A stretch of 64,000 nt of DNA, taken from assembly GCF_021155775.2 (NCBI RefSeq), contig NC_060233.1, forward strand, positions 7,814,782-7,878,781. Reading direction: 5' to 3'. Both the position numbers and the translations under genes were made by a program. The notes beneath the pieces are model-generated. The model had not been told where the DNA came from and ran no database searches. It worked only from the letters and a program-made list of their open reading frames with translations. Positions 32,989 to 45,853 of the stretch are shown here, piece by piece; position 1 is the first letter of the stretch; each line of letters starts with the position of its first letter. This DNA is from Neodiprion pinetum (lineage: Eukaryota > Arthropoda > Insecta > Hymenoptera > Diprionidae).

Positions 32989-35900
32989 TTTGCGACTGAA
33001 CAGGTGTATCGTGAATTTATTATACAGTAGGTATATGCATAAAGATTCCTAACAGATGTTTAGTAAATTTATCACAAAGATTTTATCACAGTTATACTAT
33101 AGCAAGCATAGTAAAGCCGTATATTCGAGAATGCAATATTCAAATAGTATCGGAGTTTTGTCAGGATAACCATAATTTATTGTCATTGCCGCTATAAATT
33201 ATCCTGCTGCTCTTAGTGTAAAAATATGTTTGAGGTTTTATTCCATTATACTGCAGAGTAAAAATATAGTTACGGCGATCGTAATTTTCTCTCGGTGTGC
33301 GCGGTTGATTCTTATCGCCGTCCATGTTATTGCCTCGTAATCGTCGTTACCTCCGCCATTCGAATGGCCGTAACGAAATACGGATGTGACGCTGAATCAA
33401 AATCAAGCATCAACTGCCAATTAACACGTTGGAGTGACGGTGAAATTGCGCTTTTGTTACACGATTAATTAGAGAACGAGGTCAGCAGTATTTTTAGCTA
33501 ATTAAGGAGACGAAGTTCGACGCCTGGAATGAAAATATGCATATTGAAAATCCAGTAAAACGCTTCCTGCAAGCATAAATTGCTGCACGTTTTCGTCTAT
33601 CTTCCTTGGTAAAAACGCGTTGCTCAACCCTTTCAGTCGCGGAATTTAATTTTTTCGACGCCGAATGCGAATCTCATGTCAAAAATTGATTAAAACGAAA
33701 AACAACCTTTAAAATGGGGTGAAAACTGGAGGTGTTGCGAACGTTGTTTTATATAGTGTTCTTGAATGAGATTTATATGAATATTTATCACGATTTTAGC
33801 CCGAGAATAGATGGAATCCCTAGTACTATTTATACGCACCCCTAAGGAGGGTGAAAACTATCCTCATGCATTGAATTTTGTAAATCTAATGGCCATTCTG
33901 AGATCTCTGTTTGTCAACCGATGAATTCCAAGCGTTTACAATACACGTTCATCGTCAAATTTCTCCGCCAACGAATTACATTCACGATAATACCTTTTTT
34001 TCCATATCATTGCTCAGAACAATCGTAAACAATAATTATAGATTTACAAAAAATTCTAATCGTTCCAAAGTTCAAGTGTTTTCTTTTTTTTTTTTTTTTT
34101 CTCGTCTGATAATACACAAAAAATTAAGAATTTTGCATGTAATGTAAAAAAAAAAAAAAAAAATTACGAAAGGAAAAAGAAAATGTGTGCCACTATAGTG
34201 GCTTCTCTGACTGAAAGGTTATCATCCAGTTTCCGCCAGCCGTTGTAATCTTGATTATCTACTCAACGACAGAGGGCAATTGGCAATAACCGAGACGATT
34301 ATGTCCCGTAATAACAAGGATAACGTGCACCATCGGCGTCGGGTTGCAATCTCCGGGAGAAATCGAGCCCGATCTTCCGACCGAACACATCCACGATCCT
34401 TTTTTTTCCTGTTCCATTTGTTTTGAACATTCGCGAGTTAGAAGGGATACCCAGTACGAAGAATGATAAACGATGCGCTCGTTAGCGAGGGTGGCAAAAA
34501 CTGAATTTCTTTCTCTCTTGATTGATGAAAATACTACAGGCTGATACATGTGACGCGAAAAAATTTATTTCGGGCTCAGACACTCGCACCCATCGCTGTA
34601 GCCATTCAAATCCTCGTGACATTGCTCTTCAAGACTAATCAGGCTTATAAATGCAAAATCTCTGTTCATTCCCCTCGTCTCAATTTCTGTTACTTCGCTG
34701 TGTGGTATCTCGGGAATCTCGAGGCTGCGAGGATTATACGACTCCCATGATCATTGCGAGCGCGAAGACCTTCCACAAGATATTCGTGATGTCAGCTTCG
34801 AGATGATGACTCGCGTTTGTACTTGAAAATTCATGAATCCGAGATACCGTGACACGCACGCCGCTGTTCCTAGCTTCTTCGATGGAACAGGGTGCTTGTT
34901 CGAAAATTTTATGCCTCGTGTTACGACGAAGCGGTGATGTAAACGATAGAGCTTTGTGTTTTTAGGTTAAGCGGTATCTTTACATGCTCACGGCGATTCT
35001 TTGACAAAGGTGACATAACCTCGATATGAATTGCCAACTATTTCAAAGCCCAAGACTCAATGATCATTATTTTTAGTGTATTTATATCCCCTTGCGGGGA
35101 TATATTTTTCCTGAGGTGCGATTCGCTTGAAATTTTGCATATTTTGGCTTTTGGGGTCACTGAATTCAAAGATTCAAAATGGCGGATCCGAGATGTCGGA
35201 CGAAAGTTCGAGAAGCCTTAGAATTAGCTGATAATAAATGTATACTAGAATTTTCGAGGTCGCTGATCACGAAATCATCGTCAGATTTTCAAAATTTATA
35301 AAAAGTTTACAACGTCGCGCGTGGCCGCTTTTGCCTATGTTTTGAATTTTCATTTTTCTTTCGAGCGTAAAATGGATGCAGAAATGTTAACCTGACCTAA
35401 AAACAATGAGCCTTATCACTTTTATCGCCGTTTCGTTTTTGACAAGCGGTAAAATTTCAGAACAAGGAGCCAGAATCTATTCCCTCGTTTGAAAAACCGA
35501 TCTGCAGTTGCAGTCAAATCTTGATACTCGCCTGTAACTGATTGTACGCTACGACGATGAATTGATTTACACGTATTGATTGCGCTTGGTTATTCAATTA
35601 TTCATTACCTTTGATTGAATAATGTCGGCGGGCGCTGATCCGATACTACTACACCTAATTCTCCAATTGGGTAACACAAGATACATCCGCCAGTTTAAAA
35701 AATGTAAAGAAAAATATTCATTCACATCTACCACATCTTAATTATAAGCAGAGAGAAGTTTGAATGCAACTGATTTAACAAAATCATTCCAAATTTGATT
35801 CAAATTCGACGTGCGGCAAATTGAGAAATACTCAGTTAGTTGGAATTGAAATGCGTGAAAGACCCTTAACCTACGGAAGACAAGCCACCGGGTAAATAGA

Positions 35901-36187
35901 TAAATTCACTCAACATTTCACCCAAGAAACATGGGATAATAACGAGCTCTCGTCCCGCCAACTTTTTACCTCTTAGGCATCATTTACAACGCGGATAAAA
36001 TCGAGCAGCCTCCCGTGGGATTATAGGCTTTGTTTCCTACTGTCAGACTGAGCGTTGCGGTCCTCATTTACTCCGTGATAATTACAACCGCAAATTATCG
36101 AAGAGGGGACAACGAGCCTCGAGCCAAGTGGGGTCAAGAAATGGAATGGGACACACGGTGGAAGAGTCAGCACATCGAATTTTCACG
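32989..36187. other. non-coding stretch
   Basis: No supported exon. A 9-bp-stem hairpin (TATATCCCC-TTGC-GGGGATATA) lies at about 35083-35105, followed by sequence resembling the 20742-21110 repeat family. Confidence 0.5.
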
Positions 36188-36564
36188 CACTGAGAAGAAT
36201 TTCATTTTTTACAGTAACTAGGAAAATTTAGTAAAACAGGTCTCGTTAGAAAAACGAGGTACGTCGATCCTTTTTAGGTAATTGCAAGGCAAAATCAGTT
36301 TATGAGGTTTACTCTACTTTTCTAGTTAAACAAGGCTTTAACGTCAATTTATTCTTGCACGAGCATTAAACTTTCCCAACAGTTACAAGAAAATATAGCT
36401 ACAGTGATCAGAATGAGAAAGAATAGTAACGGATACCAGACTTTCCGGTAACGGCTAGAAAACTAATTTTCATTTTCTACCCAGAACTATATTTTTCGAT
36501 TGTGGTGAAAAATGAAAATATTTAAGGACCGAGCGGTAACCGGAACTAAAAATTTCTATCAATG
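36188..36564 (+). mobile_element. MITE family A, copy 3 (internally deleted)
   Basis: 377 bp. It lacks about 50 bp present in the other copies after GTTAGAAAAACGAGGTACG and has a mutated right end (CAATG instead of CAGTG). Confidence 0.8.
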
Positions 36565-39500
36565 CAGACACAAGATAATCTATTTCTTCGAATATCAAAA
36601 CCCCAAGATGAAGTATAGAATGTTTCTATGACACTTTGACCTTTCTAGGTACCTTGAAAAACTATCAAGTAGATATTCAGCTCGTTGATCCCTTTTTATA
36701 TTATATCTACGTTTCACTATTTCTTGACATCTTTCGAGTCGATCCACGTATCATTTGAAGTTCGGCTGAAGCGTTGTTTGAAGATATTCCTACGCAGAAC
36801 ACAAAAGGTCTTATCGAGTTCTTTGGTAACCCGGTGGTTTTGAGACGCTGGTTCTTTTTTCAGATACCAAGCTTCGATACGGGAGTTTCGTTGCACGCTT
36901 CGCGGTTCAGCAGCTTCTTGCCGGAGACACGATGACACGTGCCGATAATATCGAGAAGGGATGGGGGTGGATTTCCTCTGGAAAATCTTGCAAAGCCTCA
37001 ATCCCCCCTTTTCTTATTTTGCGCTCGTTTACCCTTCTGTTTTCATTCATCCAATTTTGTATTCACAACGTCCAACGGACCTGCCGTTGAATGGTGGAGG
37101 ATAATTCTACTCTTCCGCTTTTCTTCGACGCGTTGAGCTCCGACATTGGCTAATTTCAACCCTCAGCCCGACTTGATTAAGCCCCAGGATTCACAGGACC
37201 ACCAATTCGTCGTGTTATTATCACTTTTTTTTTTTAGGCTAAGACTATAGTGTTATATATAGATGTAGTGTTAATAGAATCGCTTGAATCTCGACTCCTG
37301 GTCTTCTCCATCTTCGCCGTAATTGTATAATTTTACACCAGAGTACGCAAAGCGATGAATTTCGTTCAACTCGTTCTTTTTTTTCATGTCAAAACTGCTT
37401 CACACTGTTATCAATGACGCTCTCTGCGCATAAAGAGAGTAAAGTATTACTGGGCAAAGTTACGGTAGCAAAAACTTGTCACCTCCTCGTCGGAAGTAAT
37501 CACGTTCAAATTTGCGTTAACCTTAAAATTATTTCCGTATAAATCAGTCGTCTCGAAAACAGTGCAGTGAGCTGAAATTACACAGGAACAAATCGATCGG
37601 TGCTACCAAAGTATTAAACAAAATAAGTGCTTTGAATCCAGGACTGAACTACCAATGTTAGAACTGTAAGGTTTGTTTGTCTCTTTTCCGAAAATAACAG
37701 TATTTCCCTGTTCCTTTTTTGGCTCAGGTGTATATTTAGTCGTTGACAATAATCCGGCTAAAACCATGACGTGAATATTTGATAAAACTAGTTTTTAGCA
37801 CTCGCGTCGAAGCTCTACTCTATCTCTGGCGAGTAGACGGAAAAGGGATAACTAATTCAGCACCAGGCCAGAGAACATGCCAGGTACGCTGGGTAGAGTG
37901 AAAAGTTTGCGTCACGATGCAGACTAGATAAAAGAATGATAAGTTTGGGGGGTGGATGTGCTAATTTCAGGCGATAATGTCCGCCACCAGCGAAACCTCG
38001 GTTGTCCGAACTTCCGACTGGACAGCCGTTCTTATAACCTTCGTGCGAAGTAGTTTCACTGGTTACGCGATGTGTAACGCGAGCTGTTTACAGACCCTCG
38101 CAAGTAAGCCATGCATAACTCACAGTGTCCGATGTAATGCGGTCGGATCTTGAATTATTCCCACTAATTCACCTGCCCATCGTCCGTCCGTCTGCAGTTG
38201 AGAAACGAGCTTACCTTAACGAGGGCTTGCGATGGGTAGCCACAAGGGAACGTGATTGGCGAAGGAGTTATCGCTTCCCGAAGGCAGCAGCCTTGGTTCG
38301 ACATCGCCGGATGCCCGTTACCCTGGATCCACTCCCTTCCCTTCTCCTTGGAGCAATTCTTTACCTGACGATTCATGACCCCCCCCCCCCCGCTAAAATC
38401 CACACACCTACGAAGTTACGAGTAACTTGAAGCGGAGAACGATCACGCTTGGAGCACGTTGTTAAACGTGAGGTGTAAAGTAAGCAAGTCGTGCTTACTG
38501 TCTCCGGGTGAAAGAAGTCTCCTATCGTCGATCAACCGACTGCGGAAAAACTTGGAATTCCATATCACCTACGGGCTGGTGAAACTTTCCTACTCTATCG
38601 ACGATACTTTGATGCGAAGTCTTGAGAGCTTCGGAGCTTTCGTACCGACTCACGGAGTGTCGAACGTTTACGCGATGCACGACTCGTCGATTGCTCAGTT
38701 TTAACGCGACGCGAACTGCTCTTCGGATACTGAAAACGGAAAACAAAAACAACAAAGTGACCGTCCCACATCGATGCCTCACTGAGACAACCTGAGTTGG
38801 GTACGTTTTTTTTTTTTACATGTTCAGCCAGAAGGAGAATTCTGTTTTCTTTTCATCCCTTACATCGCGACTCATCGACTACGTGCACGGTCGATCATAT
38901 AATTTGAAGTGATGTACGTATTCGGTGGAATCCGACTGGCACTGAAAATTCAATTTGCCAATTCACTGTCAGAGCTTAATGGAATTTGCGTAGACCAGAC
39001 ATCACTCGAATTTCTCCCTGTGACGGGCGCTAAGCATACCTCGGAACAAGGTGAAGGCCACTGGACAGCCCCAAGATTGTTATCAAGGCAAGCGCACGTG
39101 CTATTATTGAACAAATTCTGATCCTGAAGAAATTCGGGAGTCCGGTTAAACCGGGACAGAATCAGTTGTCAGTCCATGACATCGGGTGAAATGATCCTCG
39201 TCAAATGAAACCGAAAATGGAAATGGCATTTTTTTTCAGTGCACAAAGACAGAGATTACGAGCAGTGAGTACAAGTACGAATTCGCGAACTAAACTACGT
39301 CGTTTGTTGATCATTCGAAATACTTATTGTCGGAGGATATGCTTACTCGGTATCAGGTTATCGAACCGAATATGTATAATGTATATACAGTATCGTGTAG
39401 TAGTTCTGATATGCGTGACATTCCGTCACGAATCAATTATTTCTCGACATAATACAACCTTTAACACGTTCAACAATCTTTCTTTCAACGAAAAAAAACT

Positions 39501-40948
39501 TTTCCAATTATTCTCTCGTGCAACACTTTGATGCACATTTTACTGTGCAGGAGGAAAAATTTTTCAAGCTTACATCTTAAAATGCAACGGACACCTGAAA
39601 TTTATTTGAAAAATATGAAATTGACCGACTCGAGCATTTCCGCTCGAGAAGCCAGATCCAAAGCCCTGTTAGACATTTGAGGCGTCTAGTTGTTATCTGC
39701 TCGATAAAACACGGTGCTTCGATCCGTGGTATTAAAGGAGCCGAGTTTATTGGACTCTATATTTTCAAGCACACCGAAACCGTGACGCGAATTATCGTTT
39801 CTGGAAACAGGCAGCGTTTCACACGACTTACTCGTCAAAATGAGAGACAAAGTAAAACGCTACAATGAAGGTCACGACGAAATCAAAGCTAAACATTCGC
39901 ACGTGCAAATGTAAACCAGAGACGGGAAATTACGAATTTCTCCTGCAACTTGACACCTGAAGGATGTAGAAGGGTATTTCAACTTTAAGGTCTTTCCGGT
40001 GGTCCCTTATTTTATTCGAAATATAAAATGACTTAAAGAGAGTTTCGGACGACGAAACGGCGTTGATCTTCCTGAACTTTAACGAGACCCGCGTCATTGA
40101 ATGAGGATGTCAGGAGTCAGGAAATGAGAGGCCAGAATTCTTCCATCCTCTGCTGAAACCGCAATGCGTCAACCGCATTCTGCACACAAAATTGTACATC
40201 CAAATCCCTTTCTTCTATCCACTTTAGTTGCTTTACTTTACTTGCTTCGTGTAAAAATTTCTCCACATCTGTTGCATTCAGCTTTTGTCATAGCTTTTCA
40301 ATCTTGCTTGTGCTTCTTCGGGGTGTTATCAAGCAGTGACAATCAACAATTCACAAATTTAACTCTGGGCTACTATACAAATGTTACTCAAGACCTTCAA
40401 GCGACATTATCCGGTAAAAGTTGACGTGTAATCGACATGACTTATCCCATTTAAAATGGTATTTCAATTATTCGATCACCTTTCAATTTTCAGTTTTATT
40501 AGCAACTGTAATTTTCAATTTTGAAATCCTTCAAATAAATACAAGTCAGTCGTTCATTGTCAAGTAACGGAGACCGATGAAGCCAGCCCTACTTTTCTCA
40601 ACCCTAATGGGCATATTTTCTGAAACAAGGAAAGTAAAGGTACAGAATGCTTCGGAAGCACCCCAATCAGCGGCAAACACAAAGGGGTTGGATTTATGGT
40701 ACGTCTTTACAGTCGTGTTCAGACGCGTGTGTACCTGCAATCTAGTGTATACGTGCATCCTGAAAACGGTTTGATGGCAATATTCACGCGTCTCCGGCCT
40801 TTATTGACGGCTATTAGATTTGCTGTAAGGCACAAAGGTTCGATAATTCGAAAGCTGATTCACGAGTGAATTTCTATATCCCGTACATTCCGTGCCACGT
40901 ATGCTTTTTCGTCTCTGTCTCAAGATTGGAAGGTTCGGAAGAATGCTT
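36565..40948. other. non-coding stretch
   Basis: Several 70-108 codon frames near 38125-38700 and 39205-39531 lack motifs or splice context. A C-run lies at about 38379-38391. No supported exon. Confidence 0.5.
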
Positions 40949-41376
40949 CACTGAGAAAAACTCCATTTGTTACAGCAACTAGAAAAATTTAGTAAAACAG
41001 GTATCGTTAGAAAAACTGTTTGAATGTCGTTGGGATTACGAAAAACGAGGTACGCCTAACCATTTTGCGCTATCGTCGATCCTGTTTTGGTTATTGCAAC
41101 GCAAAATCGGTTTCTGAGGTTCACTCTACTTTTTTAGTTAAACAAGGCTTTAACGTCAATTTATCGTTGCACAAGCGTTAAGTTTTCGCAACAGTCGCAA
41201 GAATGTATAGCAAGAGTGATCGTAATGAGAAAGAATAGCAACGGATGCCAGACTTTCCGGTAACGGTTAGAAAACTAATTTTCATTTTCTACCTAGAACT
41301 GTATTTTTGGATTGTGGTAAAGAATGAAAATAGTTAAGGACTGATCGGTAACCGGAAATAAAAATTTTTCTCAGTG
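40949..41376 (+). mobile_element. MITE family A, copy 4
   Basis: 428 bp: begins CACTGAGAAAAACTCC, ends TTTTTCTCAGTG. A 122-codon minus-strand frame at 41334-41702 runs across its right end and is not supported as a gene. Confidence 0.85.
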
Positions 41377-44318
41377 TTCCATATATCGTTTGTCAAGAAC
41401 GTGAGCAGCTGCTGCAACTCGATGATCGTGAATGACCGTAAGGCGGAAGCAGCATCGATTTCCTCGTCCGAAGCACATGGTTTCGTTATCCTTGACCGTT
41501 GCGCGTTTTCGTTGATCCTGCGCGGAGCGGTGCCTACATTTGCGAGGTTAAGTCCGGCCAGTGGAGAATCGATGCCGTGTTCCAGGCACCCATTCATCGA
41601 GACATTCCGCGCTAGAAACTCGCATGTTCCACAGTAATTCGAACCTTCCGACCGTCTGGACGGCCGGCGTCGGTACCGTCCGCGGAACTTAGTCCTCCTC
41701 AATTAAGGAACCGGTTCCAGAGTCAATCGGACTTGACGAATCGGCTAATCTTCGATTAGGTCGCGAGGTGTGGATCTGCACAATACCTGGACACGGAGAA
41801 AAAGGTGGATTATTAGATTTTTGATTTTTTTATTCGTTTTTTTTGTTTTGGCCAAAAGATCCGCACTCGCGGTAATCGGAACACAAAGGCTGAAGCATCC
41901 ATGGCGCAGTCGCCTTGACAACGGGGGTGCATGTATGCGTACTGCGGCGTGTGCTGGCTGGTGGTGCCGGGTACTGCGGACAAGTGCGAGGGCGAGGGAG
42001 TCACCCCTCCGTAGGGTGAGAGGAAGACGGAAGCAGAGCGTGGAAGAACGGAGAAAGGCTCGATGCAAGGGAGGTAAGAGCTCCGGGGTTCACGGGGGAA
42101 GATATCTCGGACCGAAGCGCAGTAGGGGTGGAGATCTAGCGACGATCCTTATTCCCCTGTCGGAAACACTTGACTGGCGGCGACACAGATCGCCGTTGAC
42201 ATGTGTCGATTTACAACGCGAATTCTAAACGGGCCACCTTCGACGAATCGCAAGACAGTCGAGGACCCAGTCTTGGAGTGATTGGACCGAGCAGCCTGAC
42301 GCACACACCTGGACCCTCTTTGAAGAGAATCCATCCCCCGTCTGATGTGCGCATTCCGTGTCCACCGTGTATCAGTGATCGTTTATAAACAGTGCTGCGT
42401 AAGATGTGTGAACTTGACTCTAGACTCTGTGCCAACGGAATTATAAGATACCTTTGAGGGTTGGTTGGACTGGTGGAAGTTTGCGTTACCTGCACGCACG
42501 GTTTCCTCGTTCAACCCTTGGGTAAATCGACGTTTAGAGGCACTTTGGCAAGGCTCGATGTGCCGACGAGGAACGTGTGGTGTTTTTTTTTTCTTTTTTC
42601 TTTTTTCGCCCTACTTTTTTGTTTTCCTCTAACGTCGAGTGCGTGAAGTACCAATGACGCTAATGACATGGCGACATTTATCGGGAAAAAATGTCGTAAG
42701 ATTTTCGGGGGGAAATGGTATCGCTTTTCCAAGACTCTCGCGTGCGGATAGGATACCTGTTCTTGACCACCCTAGAAGAGAGGCGATGACGTAATTTAAT
42801 CGAGGTGGAACACAGCCACGTCTCATCGTGACATTGTCGGTTCGTTTCGTCTCGCAGTAAAAATCGGAGAGTGGACCGATGGTCGTTGGATGCTAAATTC
42901 GAAGCCTGCCGAATAGTATTGATTTCCGTAAGAAAACAAGGCCGCTCGATACTCCGCTGTCATCGTAAATCCTCGCAGTCAGAGCCAGTTACACTTGCCA
43001 TTGCGTAAACCTGTTTGCGAAATCGGGTTCGTTTTAATAATTCAGCGAACAGTCGACTTTCTTATCGGACGTGGAAAAAGTGCGTGGGAATTTGAATTTT
43101 CGGTAAAAAGTTTCTTTGGACTTAATATGGGATTTTCGATTAAGAACAATCGACAGTTTTGTGAAAAAGTGCATCTAGTCTGTAAAATAAGTAATCCGGT
43201 ATCCACGTCGCGTTGAAAGACCAAGGTGGCTACATGTGCCGTTTACGTTTAAATGAAGAAAGTTTCATCCAGATTAAAAAGTTCTCGAACTTGGTTTCGG
43301 TAACTTCGTTATTGACCAACCGTTCGAGGTGATGCTAACTCGAGAATACGTGATTGAGATCCTTACTTAACAACCGCGGATGTATGTATATATGTATATA
43401 TATATATATATACATCAGTAAAAAGCAACGAAGTTAGAACATAGTCTTTAAAAGTCAATATCATCAAAGCTGCCTTTTTCATTCTGTGATTAATTTTTGC
43501 ATAGCTTGCTAACTTACCTGTGATTTCGAACATAGATCTATGTGAGTAAAAGCAAGTTCTCTTCGCCTCTTATCGTTAGTTATAAATTCATCTCGGTAAT
43601 ACGCGATATATAATTAGCACGGGTTCGGTATCGCAACAGTCTGAATCCGAAACTCTTAGTGCCTAATACGTGCAATAATACATTTCAAAATAGCAACAAC
43701 AATAATAATAATAATAATAATAATATTGACAATAACACTTGCAACGAAAAATTTAAACCCGGTTACTTAGTGTGTTGTAAAACGTTGTTGGTCGCATATA
43801 GTTCGAAATCTTATTGTTAGTTTATTGTTGGTGGTAAAAATTTTACACTACGTTATCCTGATTGCTCACAGGCCCGGATAGATTAGAATAAACCAGCTTA
43901 GGACGCTCCGTTAGCTCCTCGAATGCTTTTCGCACCCATGAGCGAGCGGACATTAAGATTCGTCGCAAGTAGAATTTGAGCGATGAAATAGTCTGGATCA
44001 CAAGGTACTGTAAAAAGATTCTTAACCGTTTAAATTGTGCTAGTGAGAAGCGGGTTTGTTTCACGGGAATCGTTTCAATAACTGACCATAGCTACTGCTT
44101 CAGGTCGAACCAGTGTTCTTAAATCGTTAAAAAGGACGGTAGATCCCGTAGGTACAAATCTTTAATGCTTAACGAGTAGCGAGACGAAGAAACAGAGCGT
44201 TGTCACCGGACGAGAGTAGAGTTGAAATCGAAGAAGGTAAGAATGGATTGGAAAGCGGCGGTTTGAGCCCAGAAAAAAAAAAAGAAAAAAAAGTGAGCAA
44301 TTCGCTCGGGGGTGTCTG
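41377..44318. other. non-coding stretch with CpG-rich block
   Basis: The block at about 41860-42200 is CpG-rich and contains a strong donor (GGGAG|GTAAGAG, GT at 42074), so it may hold a 5' non-coding exon. A TA microsatellite is at 43381-43413 and an AAT one at 43696-43726. A further good donor (GAAG|GTAAGAA) lies near 44235. Confidence 0.4.
43696..43726. repeat. (AAT)n microsatellite
   Basis: About ten AAT/ATA units. Confidence 0.9.
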
Positions 44319-44686
44319 ATGGACGTCTGCAGATGCGCCCCGTGTTTGTCGCCCGGGTCAGACTCGACCCCTAGACGTTGGGACGCCGTCCAAGGTTCCA
44401 GTGCATCCTCGGAACCTCTGCTTTTGCTAGAAATGGGGGCCAGAGGTTGGCACTACGAGGCGCTGCCGGACCTGCAAGCCTCGACGGCCGTCACGCCGAC
44501 TCCGACATCTCCGAATCCTCAACGAGCGCACGGCCCGCCGAGGGTCAATTTTCAACCGGAAAATATCGCCTCGACCAGCAGCAGGCGTCGCAGCAGCGTT
44601 CGATGCTCCGGTCCACCCCGAAGACGGAGTCGCAGCATGAGCGCGTGGAGCGACTTGTCCAGGTCTTCCTTTCGGCTCGACGAAAG
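44319..44686 (+). CDS. candidate 5' coding exon of a host gene
   Basis: Starts at ATG 44319 and ends at donor CGAAAG|GTATTC (GT at 44687), giving 122 codons plus two bases (phase 2). The product starts MDVCRCAPCLSPGSD, contains GARGWHYEALPDLQA, a Pro/Thr/Ser-rich stretch, an Arg/Ser-rich stretch (STSSRRRSSVRC, PPRRRSRSMS) and ends AWSDLSRSSFRLDE. It is likely disordered and rich in potential kinase sites (RRRSS, RRRSRS). High GC and CpG set it apart from the flanks. Overlapping frames in the same stretch are shadows. Its phase equals that of the exon at 21792-21892, so both could splice to a shared downstream exon beyond the window. Not recognised by name. Confidence 0.5.
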
Positions 44687-45465
44687 GTATTCGTCCACTT
44701 GATTACCCTGGGAAATTTTGACATCCATTTTTTTTTTTTTTTTTTCCAACTCCTTTTCAACGTCATTTTTCACGGCAGTTGCGCTCTTCTCGCGTTACAT
44801 GCGTTATTCGTTTCTTCGGTCTTTCAGCATTCGAATGGAATAAAACGACACTTTTCTACGACAAACAGTCCGTTAGTAGCGTTGATTTGAAGTGCCGGGG
44901 TACTTGTTTCGTACGGATGGTGCACGGTCCCAGGGTTAAAAAAAAAGCTCGCATACAAGTCTGAGGACCATTCGCAAATGTATACAACACGGGAACGGTT
45001 TACCCGTTAGAAATATTGTAAAATTTTCATTACAAATTCTCACATTAGGATGTGGTACAGAGTGTGTAAATTGGAATGGTACAATCGGCGTGTCTGAAAA
45101 GTTTTAATTGCTTTGGGCATAGAAGTCACGGAACTCTGATTTGTGTGGGTTCGTCTAACACGTATAAACAACTAATAGCGATTACGTTATAATGCTTGCG
45201 TTGACTACCCTGAGCTTATTTTAGTATTTCCCAACCGCATTAGGTTAATGAAAACGCTGATCAACAGAAATTCACTTCTTGTGTGTAACATGAAAACTTT
45301 TAACTGATTATGTTAGGAACAAGGTTTATTATGGTAGAATTGATATCGGAATATTTTCGATACGAATAGCTTTATTGTAATACGATTTGTTTATTTTTTC
45401 CAAAAAGGCAGTTCTTATGAACTAAAATGAGGTTGTATGTAGCGTTGCAGTACGATGGTGAAAAA
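44687..45465. other. non-coding stretch (probable intron)
   Basis: A T-run at about 44730-44747 follows the donor. No further exon is seen. Confidence 0.5.
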
Positions 45466-45853
45466 AATTTTGTAACAAGGAAGGTGCTTTCTTATTTTGA
45501 AATACCTATCCACCATCATTATAAAACCATATTTATTTTGATTCGATGAGGTCTAGTTTTTGTGCTACAGCTACTACCAGTGAAACAAAATTTTTATCTC
45601 TGTGACTTAATTTTTTTGATTCAGGGTGTTTTGTTATTTACTATAAATACCAGTTAATTAGTTACAACAAATAACAAAACACCCTGAATCAGAAAAAAGG
45701 TAAGTCAAAACGATAAACATGTAATGTAATTTTACTGGTAGTAGCTGTAACACAAACACTGGACCTGATCGAATCAAAATAAATATGGTTTTATAGTGAG
45801 GATAGATAGGTATTTCAAAATTAGCAATCACTTTCCTTGTTAAAAAGTTTTCT
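45466..45853. mobile_element. fold-back element, 388 bp, arms about 180 bp
   Basis: The left arm (about 45466-45643) and right arm (about 45668-45853) are inverted copies at roughly 80-85% identity. The inner part (GATTCAGGGTGTTTTGTTATTT and its partner) is exact. The loop is only about 24 nt. A transcript would form a long hairpin; a non-autonomous transposon is the simplest explanation. Confidence 0.75.

Noticed and set aside
41334..41702. 122-codon minus-strand frame
   Set aside because: It runs across the right end of a MITE copy and has no recognisable feature in its unique part.
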